A DNA stretch of 64,000 bases from contig NC_059300.1 of NCBI RefSeq assembly GCF_017591435.1, positions 4,867,956 through 4,931,955 on the forward strand. Reading direction: 5' to 3'. This document shows positions 1 through 13,400 of the stretch, piece after piece. The position numbers and the translations under genes are program-made. The stretch is from Portunus trituberculatus (lineage: Eukaryota > Arthropoda > Malacostraca > Decapoda > Portunidae). The stretch's first letter is position 1. Each line of letters opens with the position of its first letter. The notes beneath the pieces were generated by a model that was not told the DNA's origin, ran no database searches, and saw only the letters and a list, made by a program, of their open reading frames with translations.

Positions 1-1321
1 TACTAGAGGCGGTGGTGGTACCACGGTGAATGCTGCAGGTGACAGGGAGGAGGAGCGGAAACAGCAGGGTAACGAACCCCTCTGTTGTTCGCTAGTTGCG
101 GCGCCGCCCTCTCCCTTACAATCAAGCTTTGGCTCTCGCGTCACGCTCGCTCTCTCACGCATGACGTCACCAGATGGCACGCGTCACCGCCCCTCGCACA
201 ACGCTGGGAACACCACTACCACCACTACCTCACCCCACACTGCATAGGTCCGCGGTACTCAAGATAAAATGTTCCCTAGTGAAGAAAAAGAAAATGATCA
301 TGCGGTATTGAGTTACACGTTCCTCGTACTGCATTGCTGATCTGTGAGTCACCCAGGTGGTCTCCGAGCCATTATACATATGAAACAACAAAATTAATGT
401 AAATATATACAAGAATATGCTATTGACCTTCATTACAACCCACTTGGCAACACACACACACGCGAGACCCTTGTTTACGAATGATGCCAACCTCTAAGGT
501 TAAAATATTCCTGAAAGTTGTGCAATATTGAGCAAAGGAAAGACGTGCAGTGGACAAGAGGAGGTGATGGTGGTGGTGAAGGAGGAGGAGGATGAGGAAT
601 GGTGTCACCTGATCAGCCGTGGTTGCCGTGTGGTGGGCTGGGCAGCTAGCTTGTTCGTCACCAGATCTCGCTCGTCAGGCCTGCCTTTTTCACTTTTTTG
701 CTCCTTTCTATATATATGCTGCTGCTCCTCGTCTTTTTCAACCCGTGTTTCTATTTTATCCGTTTTCCTTTTTATTTCCATCACTTGTGTCTGGTAGTGG
801 TTGCCCTTGGTCTTGTTCTGGTATTGTCATTCTTTCTTTCCCTCCCTGCCTCCCTCTCTCCATCCCTCCAATTTTGTTCTAATTTTACATCACCACAAAA
901 CTCTGATACATTTACAATTTATCTACACTCCTGACACAAAATATATGCTCTAATTTCACCACATGGCACAAACTGGTAATTGTAGTAAAAAGTGGACTTG
1001 TTTAACCTTTTTCCAGAGTATGTCATAGAGATGTCACAGTGTACAGGCCACAAGGCTTCTCAGGTAGATGGTTCATTAGGAATGTGGTGGTTCAGTCTCG
1101 TGTTCCATTTAAGTACCCTTACGAAACCCTTACGAAATAGCGTATTGGTTTTCTTTTTATTTTTTCTTTTCTTTTCTTTATTTGTTTTTTCATTGACATT
1201 GCGTAACTGGAGGCCCCATAATCCTTGTCATCTTGGGAAGGAGTAAGAGCTGAACTGTACATAGCTTTAACCTCTTTGGTGTTCTTTTTGCTTTTATTTA
1301 TTTATTCATTCATTCATTCAT

Positions 1322-1352
<31 letters not shown>

Positions 1353-1385
1353 TTATACTAATACTACTATTTTCTTTCTTTGCAG
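1..1385. other. Intron / upstream region of the par-1 gene
   Basis: No kinase exon was found here, so this is probably intron. The first 250 bases are GC-rich and contain a TGACGTCA palindrome at 162-169 (CRE-like), which could mark an alternative internal promoter, but no start codon in frame with the kinase was found. Pyrimidine-rich stretches follow at about 690-880, and an imperfect (TTTA)n tract at about 1298-1352 lies just before the first kinase exon. The exon encoding the glycine-rich loop, which must precede VAIK in every MARK kinase, is not in the window. Confidence 0.5.
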
Positions 1386-1439
1386 GTGGCCATCAAAATT
1401 ATAGACAAAACACAACTAAATCCTGGGTCATTACAAAAA
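1386..1439 (+). CDS. par-1: par-1 exon: VAIK strand of kinase domain
   Basis: This 54-nt, phase 0/0 exon reads VAIKIIDKTQLNPGSLQK. It is preceded by a T/C-rich tract and CAG and followed by GTAAGT. It carries the ATP-anchoring lysine of beta-strand 3 (VAIK) and the IIDKTQLN signature typical of MARK kinases. It is the first coding exon visible. Confidence 0.93.
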
Positions 1440-2389
1440 GTAAGTGGGAATAATGTACACTGTACTTGCTTTTAAACTGTAGATATTCAAGTTCCTCTTG
1501 TAAGAGCATAATGACCACAATTGAAGTTATTTTGAGTAATGTTTCACATTAGCCAGTACTCACCTTTTTTTTTTTTTTCTCAAATTCTGTAAGTGGAGGT
1601 TGTAATAAAACAGTTGTAGGTAGTGGTTGCAATGTTGCCATGAGTATGTACACAGAATAAATGTTTGCTGCATTATAAACCATCAATCTCATTTTGTGTG
1701 TGGAGACTGGAGAACTATTACTCATCTGTTTTTAAGGATGATGATGCAATATAGGTTGCTAAGGTGGGGATCATAATTATCATCATCAGTTTTAAATAAG
1801 CCAGGTTTCTTTCTACATGGATCAGCCTTAGCACCTGATGGCAGCTTGCCAGGCTGCATTATTTTGTACAACCAGTTTGACAGGTTCTCTAGTTTCTAGG
1901 TATATCCTCTGGACTTCATTCCATGACTTCTTTTGTTAACCTTCAATTCTGCTTTAAGCCTGAATAAATCAAACATTACTGATTCAACCATTCTTCTCCC
2001 TTTTTTCACATATAAACTGTGATCTATTATTATTACTGCAGTGATGCACCCAATCCCTTAGCCACCTCATCTCTTTTTAGAATATGTATATATGTATATT
2101 TCCTGACATCATCTTTAACCTGCCAAGCTATGTTGTTATACCAAAACATTATGACAAGTGATCCGAGGATCTATAAAGCCCAGTAATAGTTATCAGGTGC
2201 ATGTCAGACAGATCCTCCCAGGTGTAGCATTGAAGAGCAATTATAGATCCAGATTTCTGTAGATTTGTGTCTTTTTAATGATGAATTTCTGAAAAGAAGT
2301 GCTGTATTTGTATTTCATTTTGACACCATCCACTCTCATCATCAAAGAATCGTCAAAAATCCCTTCATGAATAATTGTCTTTTCAACAG

Positions 2390-2452
2390 CTTTTCCGAGA
2401 GGTGCGAATCATGAAAATCCTTGACCATCCAAACATCGTCAAACTCTTCCAA
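2390..2452 (+). CDS. par-1: par-1 exon: kinase helix C
   Basis: This 63-nt, phase 0/0 exon starts LFREVRIMKILDHPNIVKLF and ends with Q. The glutamate in FREV is the helix-C residue that pairs with the VAIK lysine, and HPNIVKLF is the usual following strand. It is flanked by a CAACAG acceptor and a GTAAGT donor. Confidence 0.94.
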
Positions 2453-2720
2453 GTAAGTTTTATGTTTTGTAATTGTCTTTTGGCTAGGGCTCCTTTATAC
2501 AGTTACTGTATTTAGTGTGGTACAATACTTAAATTAAATCAGTTTAGAAAATGTTAATCAATATAATGATTGATTTATTGTGAGAGAAAGAAACTAGACA
2601 TAGGTAAGTTGCAAGCAAAGTACATACAGCAAAGACTTTCACAGTGTTGTAACTCATATAAGAGATTAGAGATTTGTAGTGATGTCTGATAATAATGATA
2701 ATTTTTTTTCTTTTCCTCAG

Positions 2721-2843
2721 GTAATAGAAACAGAAAAGACATTGTACCTGGTAATGGAGTATGCTAGTGGAGGGGAGGTTTTTGACTATTTGGTCTTCCA
2801 TGGTAGAATGAAGGAGAAGGAGGCCAGGGCAAAGTTCAGACAG
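2721..2843 (+). CDS. par-1: par-1 exon: kinase hinge and N-/C-lobe junction
   Basis: This 123-nt, phase 0/0 exon encodes VIETEKTLYLVMEYASGGEV and continues through FDYLVFHGRMKEKEARAKFRQ. The hinge (MEYASGGE) and the helix that begins the C-lobe match MARK kinases almost residue for residue. It has a CCTCAG acceptor and a GTAAGC donor. Confidence 0.95.
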
Positions 2844-3110
2844 GTAAGCGTCTTGTAAGGTTTCTTGTTGTTGATTATATGATCTTTCTTTAACTGCTTT
2901 CTGATGTCATGGTCTACAAGTTTTATATGAATTTAACCAATGTTTTTTTAATAGCTTGTTGAAATTAATCATTATCTAATAAAGTGTTGTAATTAATATA
3001 GAGATTGCTATTTGTTTATTTGAACAAAATACATGAAATTTAATACTTAATGTAACTCAGATTCAGAAAAATTCATGGGTCAAAAATGCCAGAAAATTAA
3101 ATTACTCCTG

Positions 3111-3145
<35 letters not shown>

Positions 3146-3242
3146 TATGTTTAAATTTTGGATAAGGTTGAATTAGAGCAGGTATCTTTCATTTGTAGTA
3201 AACTCTTCATAAGTTTGAGTGATGATAACGTTTGACTTTCAG

Positions 3243-3435
3243 ATTGTCTCTGCTGTACAGTACTGTCATCAAAAGAAGATTATTCACAGAGATTTAAAAG
3301 CAGAAAATTTACTCTTAGATTCTGAAATGGTCATCAAAATAGCAGATTTTGGTTTTAGTAACGAGTTTACACCTGGGAACAAATTGGACACATTCTGTGG
3401 TAGCCCCCCTTATGCAGCACCTGAGCTATTTCAAG
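3243..3435 (+). CDS. par-1: par-1 exon: catalytic loop, DFG and activation loop
   Basis: This 193-nt exon enters in phase 0 and exits with one base of a split glycine codon. It contains the catalytic loop HRDLKAEN, the metal-binding DFG (IADFGFSNEF) and the activation segment LDTFCGSPPYAAPELF. The threonine in LDTFCGS is the site LKB1 phosphorylates in MARK proteins, and APE closes the segment. All catalytic residues are present, so the kinase should be active. Confidence 0.96.
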
Positions 3436-3587
3436 GTTGGTTCATCTACTACATGAAGGGAAAAAATTGACATGAGAAATCATGATTTGAATTGATATGT
3501 TATGAAAAATAAAAACTTCATTACATAGTTGTGTATGAAATTTTTAATTGCAGAACTGGTTTATACTAAAATAAGTCTTTTTTGCAG

Positions 3588-3808
3588 GCAAGAAGTATGA
3601 TGGCCCAGAGGTAGATGTGTGGTCATTGGGTGTGATACTCTACACACTTGTGTCTGGCTCACTACCCTTCGATGGGTCTAACTTAAAAGAATTAAGAGAA
3701 CGGGTACTAAGAGGGAAGTATCGTATACCTTTCTACATGTCAACTGACTGTGAAAACCTGCTCAAGAAGTTCCTGGTGCTCAACCCAGCACGGCGGGCAT
3801 CACTAGAG
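3588..3808 (+). CDS. par-1: par-1 exon: kinase C-lobe
   Basis: This 221-nt exon completes the split glycine codon and continues KKYDGPEVDVWSLGVILYTL, then the SGSLPFDG stretch and RVLRGKYRIPFYMSTDCENL. DVWSLG is kinase subdomain IX, and the arginine of ARRAS belongs to subdomain XI. It ends in phase 0 at a GTGAGG donor. Confidence 0.95.
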
Positions 3809-4098
3809 GTGAGGCAGCCTAATGCGGGATGCAACATTTTGTCCTAGAATTATTATTATTTTTATATGTGTTTTTACATATGGAACAGAGGAAATTATCA
3901 TCGTTATTTGGTGTAATCTTTGTTTATAGTTAATATAGTTTGCTTTGAAAAAGAAAATGCAAAACAGTGTATGCCTAATCTTTTGTGCAATTCTTATATT
4001 CCTTCATGGATTAAACTGTTTCCATACTATTTATTGAAGATTTTTTTGATAGATGGTGTATGAATTTATAACTATTTGTAATGGTTTCTTACTTTCAG

Positions 4099-4311
4099 AC
4101 AATAATGAAAGACAGATGGATGAACATTGGTTACGAGGATGATGAACTAAAGCCGTATGTGGAACCTGTTATGGACTATGATGATGTAAAAAGAATTGAA
4201 ATCCTGAGTGAAATGGGTTACCTAAGGACAGAGATTGAGGAGAGTTTGAAAGGTCAGAAGTATGATGATGTGTATGCCACCTACCTGCTGCTGGGACGGA
4301 GATCTTCAGAT
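4099..4311 (+). CDS. par-1: par-1 exon: end of kinase domain and UBA domain
   Basis: This 213-nt, phase 0/0 exon starts TIMKDRWMNIGYEDDELKPY, the kinase tail and the linker of the MARK family. It is followed by the UBA-like domain (IEILSEMGYLRTEIEESLKG through YATYLLLGRR), which packs on the kinase N-lobe in MARK structures. It ends at GAT followed by GTGGGT, a slightly weak donor. Confidence 0.94.
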
Positions 4312-4883
4312 GTGGGTATCACCTTTTCTTGTTTACTTTATTCTTAAAAGATAGGGCAACTAATAGAAGAGAGTAGCATCTGTAATGTAAGTAGAAGTCT
4401 GTGTAATTATAGTGGATTTTCTTTCTCAGTATCACATTTTGATTAGTATGGGAACTCTTATTATCAGACTCTATAGAAGATAAAAGTTTTCTATTAATTA
4501 TTTTGATTTTGACAAATTTCACTTACTTCAGTTGTTTATTTAATCATTGTATTATTATTAAGTTGTTTATATATTTTTTTAGATTGATATGATGCTAATG
4601 GTCCATTTGTAACTAATTTAGGCCATTAATCTTTTACATGGTTACTTTACTGTTTTGTAAAATTTGAATTTTATGACTGATAAGCTTTTATTTGTTGGAT
4701 AGTATGTGAGTTACTTAGAAATGACAAAGGAGAAAGTTAACCTTAAAAAAGAAAGGAATAATGAAAGCTGTTGTTCAGCTTGAAAGTTTAAGATCAGGAA
4801 TGTTACATGATTCTCTTTCTAGAAATAACATGGGAATGAATTAACCATAACAGCAGGAGAAATAATGGTGGGTTCTATTTCAG

Positions 4884-5073
4884 CTTGAGAGTGATGGCTC
4901 CAGGTCAGGAAGCTCCCTTTCACTGCGCAACACGAGTCTAACACCCCGAGGTCAGGAGTCCAGTGGAGCCGCCCAATCCCCTTCTCACTCGCACCGAGGA
5001 GTTCACCGTTCGGTCTCGGCCACCAACTCTAAGCCTTCCTCTCGTAGAGCATCCTCTGGTGGGGAGACCATTC
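4884..5073 (+). CDS. par-1: par-1 exon: Ser-rich spacer, part 1
   Basis: This 190-nt exon enters in phase 0 and ends one base into a codon before GTGAGT. It encodes LESDGSRSGSSLSLRNTSLT and a run rich in Ser, Arg and Pro (SPSHSHRGVHRSVSA, SSRRAS). It is disordered spacer like that after the UBA domain of MARKs, and it resembles the QSPHHKVQRSVS region of vertebrate family members. Several RxxS sites suggest phosphorylation. Confidence 0.88.
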
Positions 5074-7257
5074 GTGAGTTGAAACACGGGCATCGCAGTG
5101 GCTCACACCCTCCCCTTCCTCCACCCACCACTAATTTTATTTTGGTTTTAATTGCACCACCTCGTGGTCCTCTGTCTTTGAGTTTATTTTAGTTGTTGAT
5201 TTATCCTAACCTATTTTCTTTTCTGACTTTTTAAAACACATTGGTGATTCCCCTCGGCTATCCACTGATTTGCACCAGCTTTGCAGTGGCATTAGTTAAC
5301 ACAATGAACAATTTTGTTAACCAATTAATTTTGTCTGTCTGTCTACTGATTGACTAATTTACATGTTTGTTTATTTGATTTTACTTTAACTTGCCCATAT
5401 CTAACTCCAGCATTTACCTAAAGTTTTGAAGTTGCACGTATTACTTACATGTGATAATTTTCATCACCACCATCATACACACCTAATGCAGAGAATAATT
5501 AACCAATTTTAGTATGAAGCATTAAGTATTGATGTTTCTTATCAATGTCACTTTAATACTTTAAGTTGCATAAGCTTATCAGGATGAGGTATTAAGTTGG
5601 GATTCCTTCAGTAATTTTACATACTCATAAATATCAATTACCAGTAATTAACTAATGATAAGCTTTTACATGTTATTATCCTCATAGAATCTTTAACACA
5701 TATTAGTTATATTTACTGAAATTTGTTTCAGTTAATGTGGGTTTATTTATTCTCCTTAAAATGAATCTGCTTATTCACACTCAATGTTTCATGTTTATTT
5801 CACCACTTCAGCCTTCCATGTCTTCATACATTCCTAACATCACTTCATTCATTCCCTATTCATATAGATTTAATCTTTACAATATCTTACCTCCTAAGCA
5901 CTCGGTTTGTCTTAGATAGATTAAGAAGTGTTTAAGAACAGGAAATGCAAACCGAAAACCAAAGTAAGGGCAAAGGAAATCAATCTGGCCTTCTGAAGTG
6001 TTTATATTCAAGTTTTACAAGAATTGCTGCTGTCTTTCCAAGAGTTAGTCTTAGTTCTTCTGAGCAAGTCAGTGGAGATTAAAGATTGTCAACTTGAACA
6101 TTTAAATTTTGCCTTAACAATGGTAATACTGATGTGGTCTTCACATGGGCCTGTTGTGACTCACTTCTCCCATGTTCTTTCAGATAGGGCTTGAATATTC
6201 ATGATTTTTTATGTATTGTATAATGGAGTATTTCTAGTATCATGCATTCTAGATACAAAATTAGTGTGTGTAGTTCAATCTTAGTTATGTTCTTAGTTAA
6301 TTTGAATACATGGCCATTTGTTGTTTGGTGGGATCTTAAGTGACTTGTATTCGCACAAACATCAGTGTAACATGTCTGAAGTGCATTATTGAGAATTGCA
6401 CAGCAAGAAGAATAATTGCACTAGAATGGTAGTAGGTTTTCTCCCCATTGAAAGCAACCTCTCCCTCCCATCAAGTGAGGAAGTACAATTTCCAAAAAGT
6501 AAGTAGTGTTATTTACATTTGAACCCTTCAAGCCATCTCCGTCCTGTCAGTTGTGTATGACACCTTGCAATATAATGGTTTACTGAGATCAGGAAAGAAT
6601 GCAAATGTTCTAACTTTCCACCTGAAATGCAGCATCGAGGTTGTAAAGCTGTTGAGGGCCAGCTCGTAACCTTGCTTGCTATCATCCCTGCTTTCTTCAT
6701 TTTGTTCAAACCAAACAACATAAAAGCAATTTATATTAAGGCTGCCAGCATAACATGCAAGAATATGATTTATTGCTTCTGTTGGGTCTTGACTTTTTTT
6801 TTTCGCAACAATAATGGTGGAACAGTGCATCTTTCATTACAACTTCATCAAAAAAATATGAATGCTTTAATTTTATGAGACATTAATCTTAATGAAACTT
6901 TCAATTGGATGGATATCAATGAAAGTTGGTAAGAAATGCACTGTTAATAAAAGTGTTTTGTTTACTTTTAGTTCATGATATGCTTGGTTATGGAATATCA
7001 CTCAAAATGTTGCTGCCTGCTTGTCTGAAATGCTATCACCAGAGCCCCAGATGTCCGCTGTTTTTAACTATACAATATCAGATGTTAAAGTATAATTTTC
7101 TTTCTAAGAGAAGATATACGCATGGTTTTATATAATGATCTTCAACTTTGTGTATAAGCAAGAGCTGCTACAGTTACATAGATCTTATTTCAATAGTCAG
7201 TTCAGTTACCAGCAGCCATGAGATACAGAATTTTATTTATGATTTATAACTTAACAG
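5074..7257 (+). other. par-1 intron
   Basis: AT-rich intron of 2.18 kb between the two spacer exons, with a GTGAGT donor and an AACAG acceptor. No other coding exon, RNA gene or recognisable mobile element was found. Confidence 0.6.
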
Positions 7258-7476
7258 GTGGTGGAGGAACAACTCCTGTGTCAACTAATGCACAGAACCA
7301 TGCAGGAACCAACAACTTCCGGCGGCAGAACACTGTTGATTCTGCAACCATCAGGGAGAACACTGCCAGGCTGGCACAAGGAGGGGTTCCTACTACCTCT
7401 AGTTCCCGCTCAGCGGCACTCAAGAACCAAAACATCACTGCCCTAGATCCTTCAGGGGCACCCAGCAAGACTGGAG
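7258..7476 (+). CDS. par-1: par-1 exon: spacer with RRQNT motif
   Basis: This 219-nt exon has phase 1 on both sides. The split codon with the previous exon gives arginine. The product includes GGGGTTPVST and then FRRQNTVDSATIRENTARLA, a motif conserved in the PAR-1 spacer. The flanks are TTAACAG and GTAAGT. Its length is a multiple of three, so skipping would keep the frame. Confidence 0.9.
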
Positions 7477-8938
7477 GTAAGTGATGGTTCAGGAAAAATT
7501 AATAATTGCTCCTGCAAAGAGAGAACATTATTGTAATGAAGGAGATCATGTGCTATTATAGGTAGAGTGAAAAAGTGCCCTTTTTTGTAAAACTAGAGGT
7601 ACATAAATGACATGGAATGACAGAAAGTTTGATTTATGCTGTGTATGTGGATGTGAAATTTGAACTGAAATTATTGTGAGTGTGTATGGGCCTTGTATTG
7701 AGAGGGATGAATAAAAAATGGAAACTTGGAACAATGTTAATGCATTGCTGGAATATCTGAATGCTCACTTGGGGAGTGTAAAAATTGAAGGTTTAGTCAG
7801 TAGTGTCCCCAAAGAAAAAAAATAAGAATGAGAGTTGTATATTGGCTGTGAATGAATGAGGAAGCTTCGTTATCTACAGAGTAATCATGGGTTATACAGT
7901 GTGTCCACAAATGTAATAAATACATGCAGCTTCCTTGTTCTAGACATCATCTGATAGCACCAGTTCATCTAGCCACATATACTGATGCATTCTCTTTTAT
8001 CCTTATTGTCAGAGACTTTTCTTCTTTACTCTGTTGACTTCTCTCTTATCCATCTTTGTGTTCCCTGAGTCTTTCATCCCACTCATCTGATCCATTGGTC
8101 CTCCATCTCTACATTTCCAGATTATTGCAACACTTCCTGTTCTTCTCAGTCAGACTCTCCTAACTCTAGTTTTCTGTACTTTCTCATTCATCACTTACTT
8201 TATATGTGGAATTCCTTACACATTCTTAAGGCACTTTATCTGTATTTACATTCAATTTCTGGTTCTTTCCTGTTCCTGCAGTGCCTACTAAGGGAAATAG
8301 GATCAGAGGCTGAAAACTAAGTATTTTGTTGAAACTAAACAGGCATACTATGTCTTGTAGAGTGTGAGGGTGAATGAAATGTAAGTATGTATGTTCTATG
8401 TTTTGAGTGGTTGGTCCTTTCCAGTTTTTATTGGTTGTCTTCATTGTGACCTTTAAACAAGGTATAAAGAGAGAAATATATGGGTAAAGTGTGAATAGTT
8501 ATACTTTAACATCTGATATTATGTGTAATTGAAAACAGTATGTGAAATACCAACAAAAGTATTTCAGACAAGCAAATCTTGAGTAATGTATTCCATAACC
8601 ATACACATGAGCAGCAACAATATTAACAGCATATTTCTTCAAGCCCTCATCGAATGTCCGACCAGTTTCTTTCAATCCCTTTCTGCTAAATGGAATTTCT
8701 CATACTTGTCATGTTTTGTGTGAGGATGAATGTCCTCAAAAATTATGCAAAGCCTTCCATTTTTCTAAGGTTCTCATAACAGGAAATAGGTATTTAAATG
8801 TGAACTTCTAAGAGCACATTTAGCTGTAAAATAGACCTGAAGCACCCCAAGGCATTATAGATTTATGCTAGTGCAGTATTGTATGCCCCTGTATTGGGAG
8901 TTTTTTTTTTTTTTTTTTCCCCACTGCTCTTCCATTAC

Positions 8939-9049
<111 letters not shown>

Positions 9050-9504
9050 ATGCCACTATTATGGATACTGAATGTGTTTTGGAACAAGGTATGCTAATGT
9101 TGGTGTCTTTATAAGCTTTATGCAAGAAAATTAGTCTCTCCATGTACATATTATACCAGGCTGACATCTCCTAAAGGAATGTAACCGAGACACATATTAA
9201 ACAACCATGGTGACACCACACATCCCTGTCTCACTCCCATTTTTATAGCAGAACACTCACTGAGCTCTCCCTCAACCATTGCACATGCTTATATCTTCCC
9301 ACAAGGTGTCTTGATTTCCTTCAGCAATTGTTCTGCCAACTATGAATTTTCAGTCCTCCTTCTTTGCTCTGGCACTTGCTTTTCACCAGCATTTACACTC
9401 ATTCTCAACTTTATTGCTCTTTCTGTTGTCTCCTCATATACTAGACATTCAGAAAGACTTTTGTACACCTTTAAATTCTTCATGACACTTTTTTTTTTTT
9501 TCAC

Positions 9505-9624
<120 letters not shown>

Positions 9625-9826
9625 TTTATCTTTGGACCTTTACCCAGAGTAGCTTATTCTTACTGAACTTCTTACTCAGCTTGAAATATTTGTCCACTTT
9701 CATCCATGATGAGGATAATTTTTTTCCTCATCTAGGATTTGTACCTGCTCATCTTTTTCTTTATTTTTTTCTTTATTTCTTTATTTTTTTTTTTATACAT
9801 TCCTTCGTTACATTTTATTGTATACT

Positions 9827-9938
<112 letters not shown>

Positions 9939-10260
9939 GCTTCCTTTGCCTTGTATATCCACAGTGCACTTCCCTTCCCCTTCCCTTAAGTACTTGACAT
10001 TCAATCATGATAATAGTGCTAGACATAGAGCACATCACCACTCCTGTGGATCAACATCACTAGTCTTGGAATCACTTCTAGTTAGAACTTTCACAATAAT
10101 CATCCCTTATAACTAGGGAAACCAGCCATTATTTCAATAGAGTTTTCCCCACTCCATGTATTATAACATAATTGAAATTATTTTTACGGTTTTATTTTTA
10201 GGTTGATTTATGTCTTTATAACATGAGGTGATAGTAGGGTTCATTGAGGACCATTTTCAG

Positions 10261-10435
10261 CAGGAGCAGGTGCAGCGACAAGCCCTGGTGTTGGCAAGTC
10301 TCGCACTGCACAGAAGAGCAACACCATAACCACCAGAATGAGTGGTTCCGGCAGACGCTCAACAATCACCTACGATCCAAGTAAAGCATCGTCAACGGAA
10401 AAGACGAATATTACGAATGTTCCGGATTCTGCCAG
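10261..10435 (+). CDS. par-1: par-1 exon: Ser/Thr-rich spacer
   Basis: This 175-nt exon enters in phase 1 and exits in phase 2 before GTATAT. It follows CATTTTCAG, and a second CAG three bases on makes NAGNAG-type variation possible. It encodes GAGAATSPGVGKSRTAQKSN and a SGSGRRSTITYDPSKAS stretch rich in basic-directed phosphorylation sites. Confidence 0.87.
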
Positions 10436-13400
10436 GTATATATATTCGAAATTCAAATCCAAATTTTTTTATTTTTTTTTGTGGTGTGTCCCATTAAGTA
10501 CATTTAAACTTCTACATTGGCCTTTTCACTAACACAACGATATTGTTCTAATAGTACATCTAAAATGATACTACAGAAATTTCCATGTATCCATATTGAA
10601 AAAAAAAAAATAATAGAAAAAATTATCTTTCAACATTATACATGATAATATTTATATGGGACTCACTAGAATATATCCATTTGAATGTTACTTTGTCCTG
10701 GTCTTTAGTGGGGATACTTGAGATCCTCAGCACCATTGCCTACGACATGAGAAATGACCAGCTTGAGACTGTACCTGTCTTGCTATGCCAGCCTGCTGTC
10801 AGTTGTGAAATTCTTTCTGTGGTGTCTAGGGAACAACAAGGAGTAAAGAGCTTTTGTGAAGAATATCACACTCACCAGCTTCTCACTGATTGCCTTTGCT
10901 TTTGGAACCCTTTACCTTGCAGCAAGTGTTGCATGTTATTTCAAGATATGTAATTACTCCTTGATTGATATATTCATGTCTCCTTACAGAAGTGATTTTC
11001 ATCATTCATATTTAGTATGTAAGCCAGAAGTACTGTGGCTAATTGAAAATAGGCTTACTATTTAAAGTTTTTATGAATTCAACATTTCATGGCATTTCAA
11101 AAATTCCATTTGACATGTTGACTAATTTTTTGTAGAATTTAGTTTTGTACTTATGACTATATTTTGCTTGGTACTTATGAATAGTATGACATCTGACAGT
11201 ATTATAATTTTTCTTATCATATATGAAATTCAGAAATTTTCACAGGTGACAGCATTGAACAAATTTTTGATGAAATTTTTGCCTTTCATTATAGATAGTC
11301 CTCACTTTTGACCAGGTTTTAGACTCACTGAAAAAATTGCATTATTCAACTATTTGATTGGCACCTCACTTTCTTATCACAAATTTTTATATGTATCAAT
11401 GCATTTAGATATACACTTTATCTGAATGACATTGTAATACCACAGCTTTTAGATGCCACAATTTCTTGACCATCTACTCTTTTATTTAATTTATATTTTC
11501 TTAGATATTCTCTGGAGGAGTCTCTGATAAGACTCACAAAAATATCATTTACATCTACATATAGTCCATAAGGTAAATCTCAATTGGTGAAGAAAAATTT
11601 CAATAATTCCTTATGCCTTTAGGGGCTCACAGGGAGAGAGTAACGTGTGTAATGAAGCCATAGTCCACACGGTTCAGGAGTGAGTACAATTTATGCCCCC
11701 CCCCCAATCCACCTGCCCCCTGCCCCTTGATGCAGGCTCTCCATCTTTAGGACAACCTCAGTAACTGCCTTTGTATAAATGTGTGATCTGAACATTATAC
11801 AAATGAGCTCACTCTTGAGAAGCTTGATTATGTTGGCTGTGTTGCTGGCAGCCATCGATCACTACCAAGGGTGTATCATTGAGGTTAAGCTAAAAATGTT
11901 ATCCTGCATCCATTTTGAGGTTGGCTAACACTTTTCTTGAAGTCATTTTCCTTTAGTGTGCCTCAGGAAAATGGTTATGACAAATCAGAAGCAGAACCCA
12001 TAATACTATTAATATTGGCTGGTTACACACATTCAAAACTGTGACCCAACAAGGTAGTGGAGGATATTTTGAAACCAATGACCATGTTTATTATGTGAAT
12101 GTTAATAGTTAATCCCTGACAATTGCTTTGTGCAAAACTGCCCCCAATGGGATTCACAATCTTGCCAAAGATCTTTACACAAGAAAAGTGAGTATGCACT
12201 TGTCAGTAATTTTCTGCCATAAACTGATGAATGTACAGACTCGCTCGCCTCCACTACTAGATCTTGTTGCCCAGAACTTGCTACAGTGTGAACTCAAAAA
12301 TAGTGGCACTTGTACACTTACACGGACTCGTCACATAAGGGCTTTGGGTGCTTGGAGCATTGTGCCTTTTTAGGGAAGTAACAAGTAAGAAATAGTGAAT
12401 GAGGCTAAGCTATCATAAAATCAAGAAGTAATGTTTAAGTATGATTCTATTCATGGAGTTTTAAGTATAAGTGGGAATTTACTATTTGATAGTGATTAGA
12501 TTTAAGAGAGGTCCGTGAAGGCGTATTTGTCCCTGTAGGTGCATGATGCCTCAGATGCTCAGCACTGGTCAGAGGGACTAGTACTGAGCAGTGCCTTCCC
12601 TAACTCCCAAGTTTATGCTGAACATTGGTTTTTAGTGTACTAGAGTGTGATAAATAACAATTTTTTTTTGTGTTTTTTTCTCTTCGTATCACTGCAATTC
12701 ACAAAATTGCTTATGAAAGTAGACTTGCTACTGTGCTGGAGCTTTCAGTACTCCTGCTCTAGATATATTCCAAATGGATTCAGGCATAGCAGGAGGCCCA
12801 ATAGCTCTGCAGTAGATGGTGAAGTTTGTTATTTACCAACAACAGAGAGATCTGACCCCTATGTGTTGTCTGTCTGTCTGTCAGTGTCCACATTCCTGTT
12901 AGGCGCTCGTTCTTTCCCGCGAGACTCGCCTGCAAAACTCTGAGTGGTTTTATCCGAGGGTGAGTAAGCGCTTGTGTCATCCCAGGATACAGTGTGAAGA
13001 TGGCACCATTCAGTTTATGATCTTTAGGACTGTGCTCCTATATGATTGTTGTTCTCTTTATAATATATTGTTGATAGAATTGCATTATATAATGCCCAAG
13101 AAAATTTATGTAAACCAAAATTGAATGGTGCAGTATAATTCTTTAATTTGTATTATTTAACTGGCTGCCTTTCCTTCCCTGCTGATTCACACCCAGTTGT
13201 TGATTTGATCAGACTACCCTCTAAGAAGTGTATGTCTTGATTGTTGAATGGCTATAGTTCTATTTGACCTCCCTTTTCCAGTCTGCCTTTGTGTAAACCA
13301 AAGCTCGTGTAATGTCACTGTGTCATTCATGCACTAATTGTACTGTGTACAGAAGTTAATAATAATGCCTTATACATAATCCTTGCCAACACTTAGCGCC

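Noticed and set aside
6528..6830. 100-codon minus-strand ORF in a par-1 intron
   Set aside because: No family similarity recognised, no splice context, intronic and antisense to par-1.
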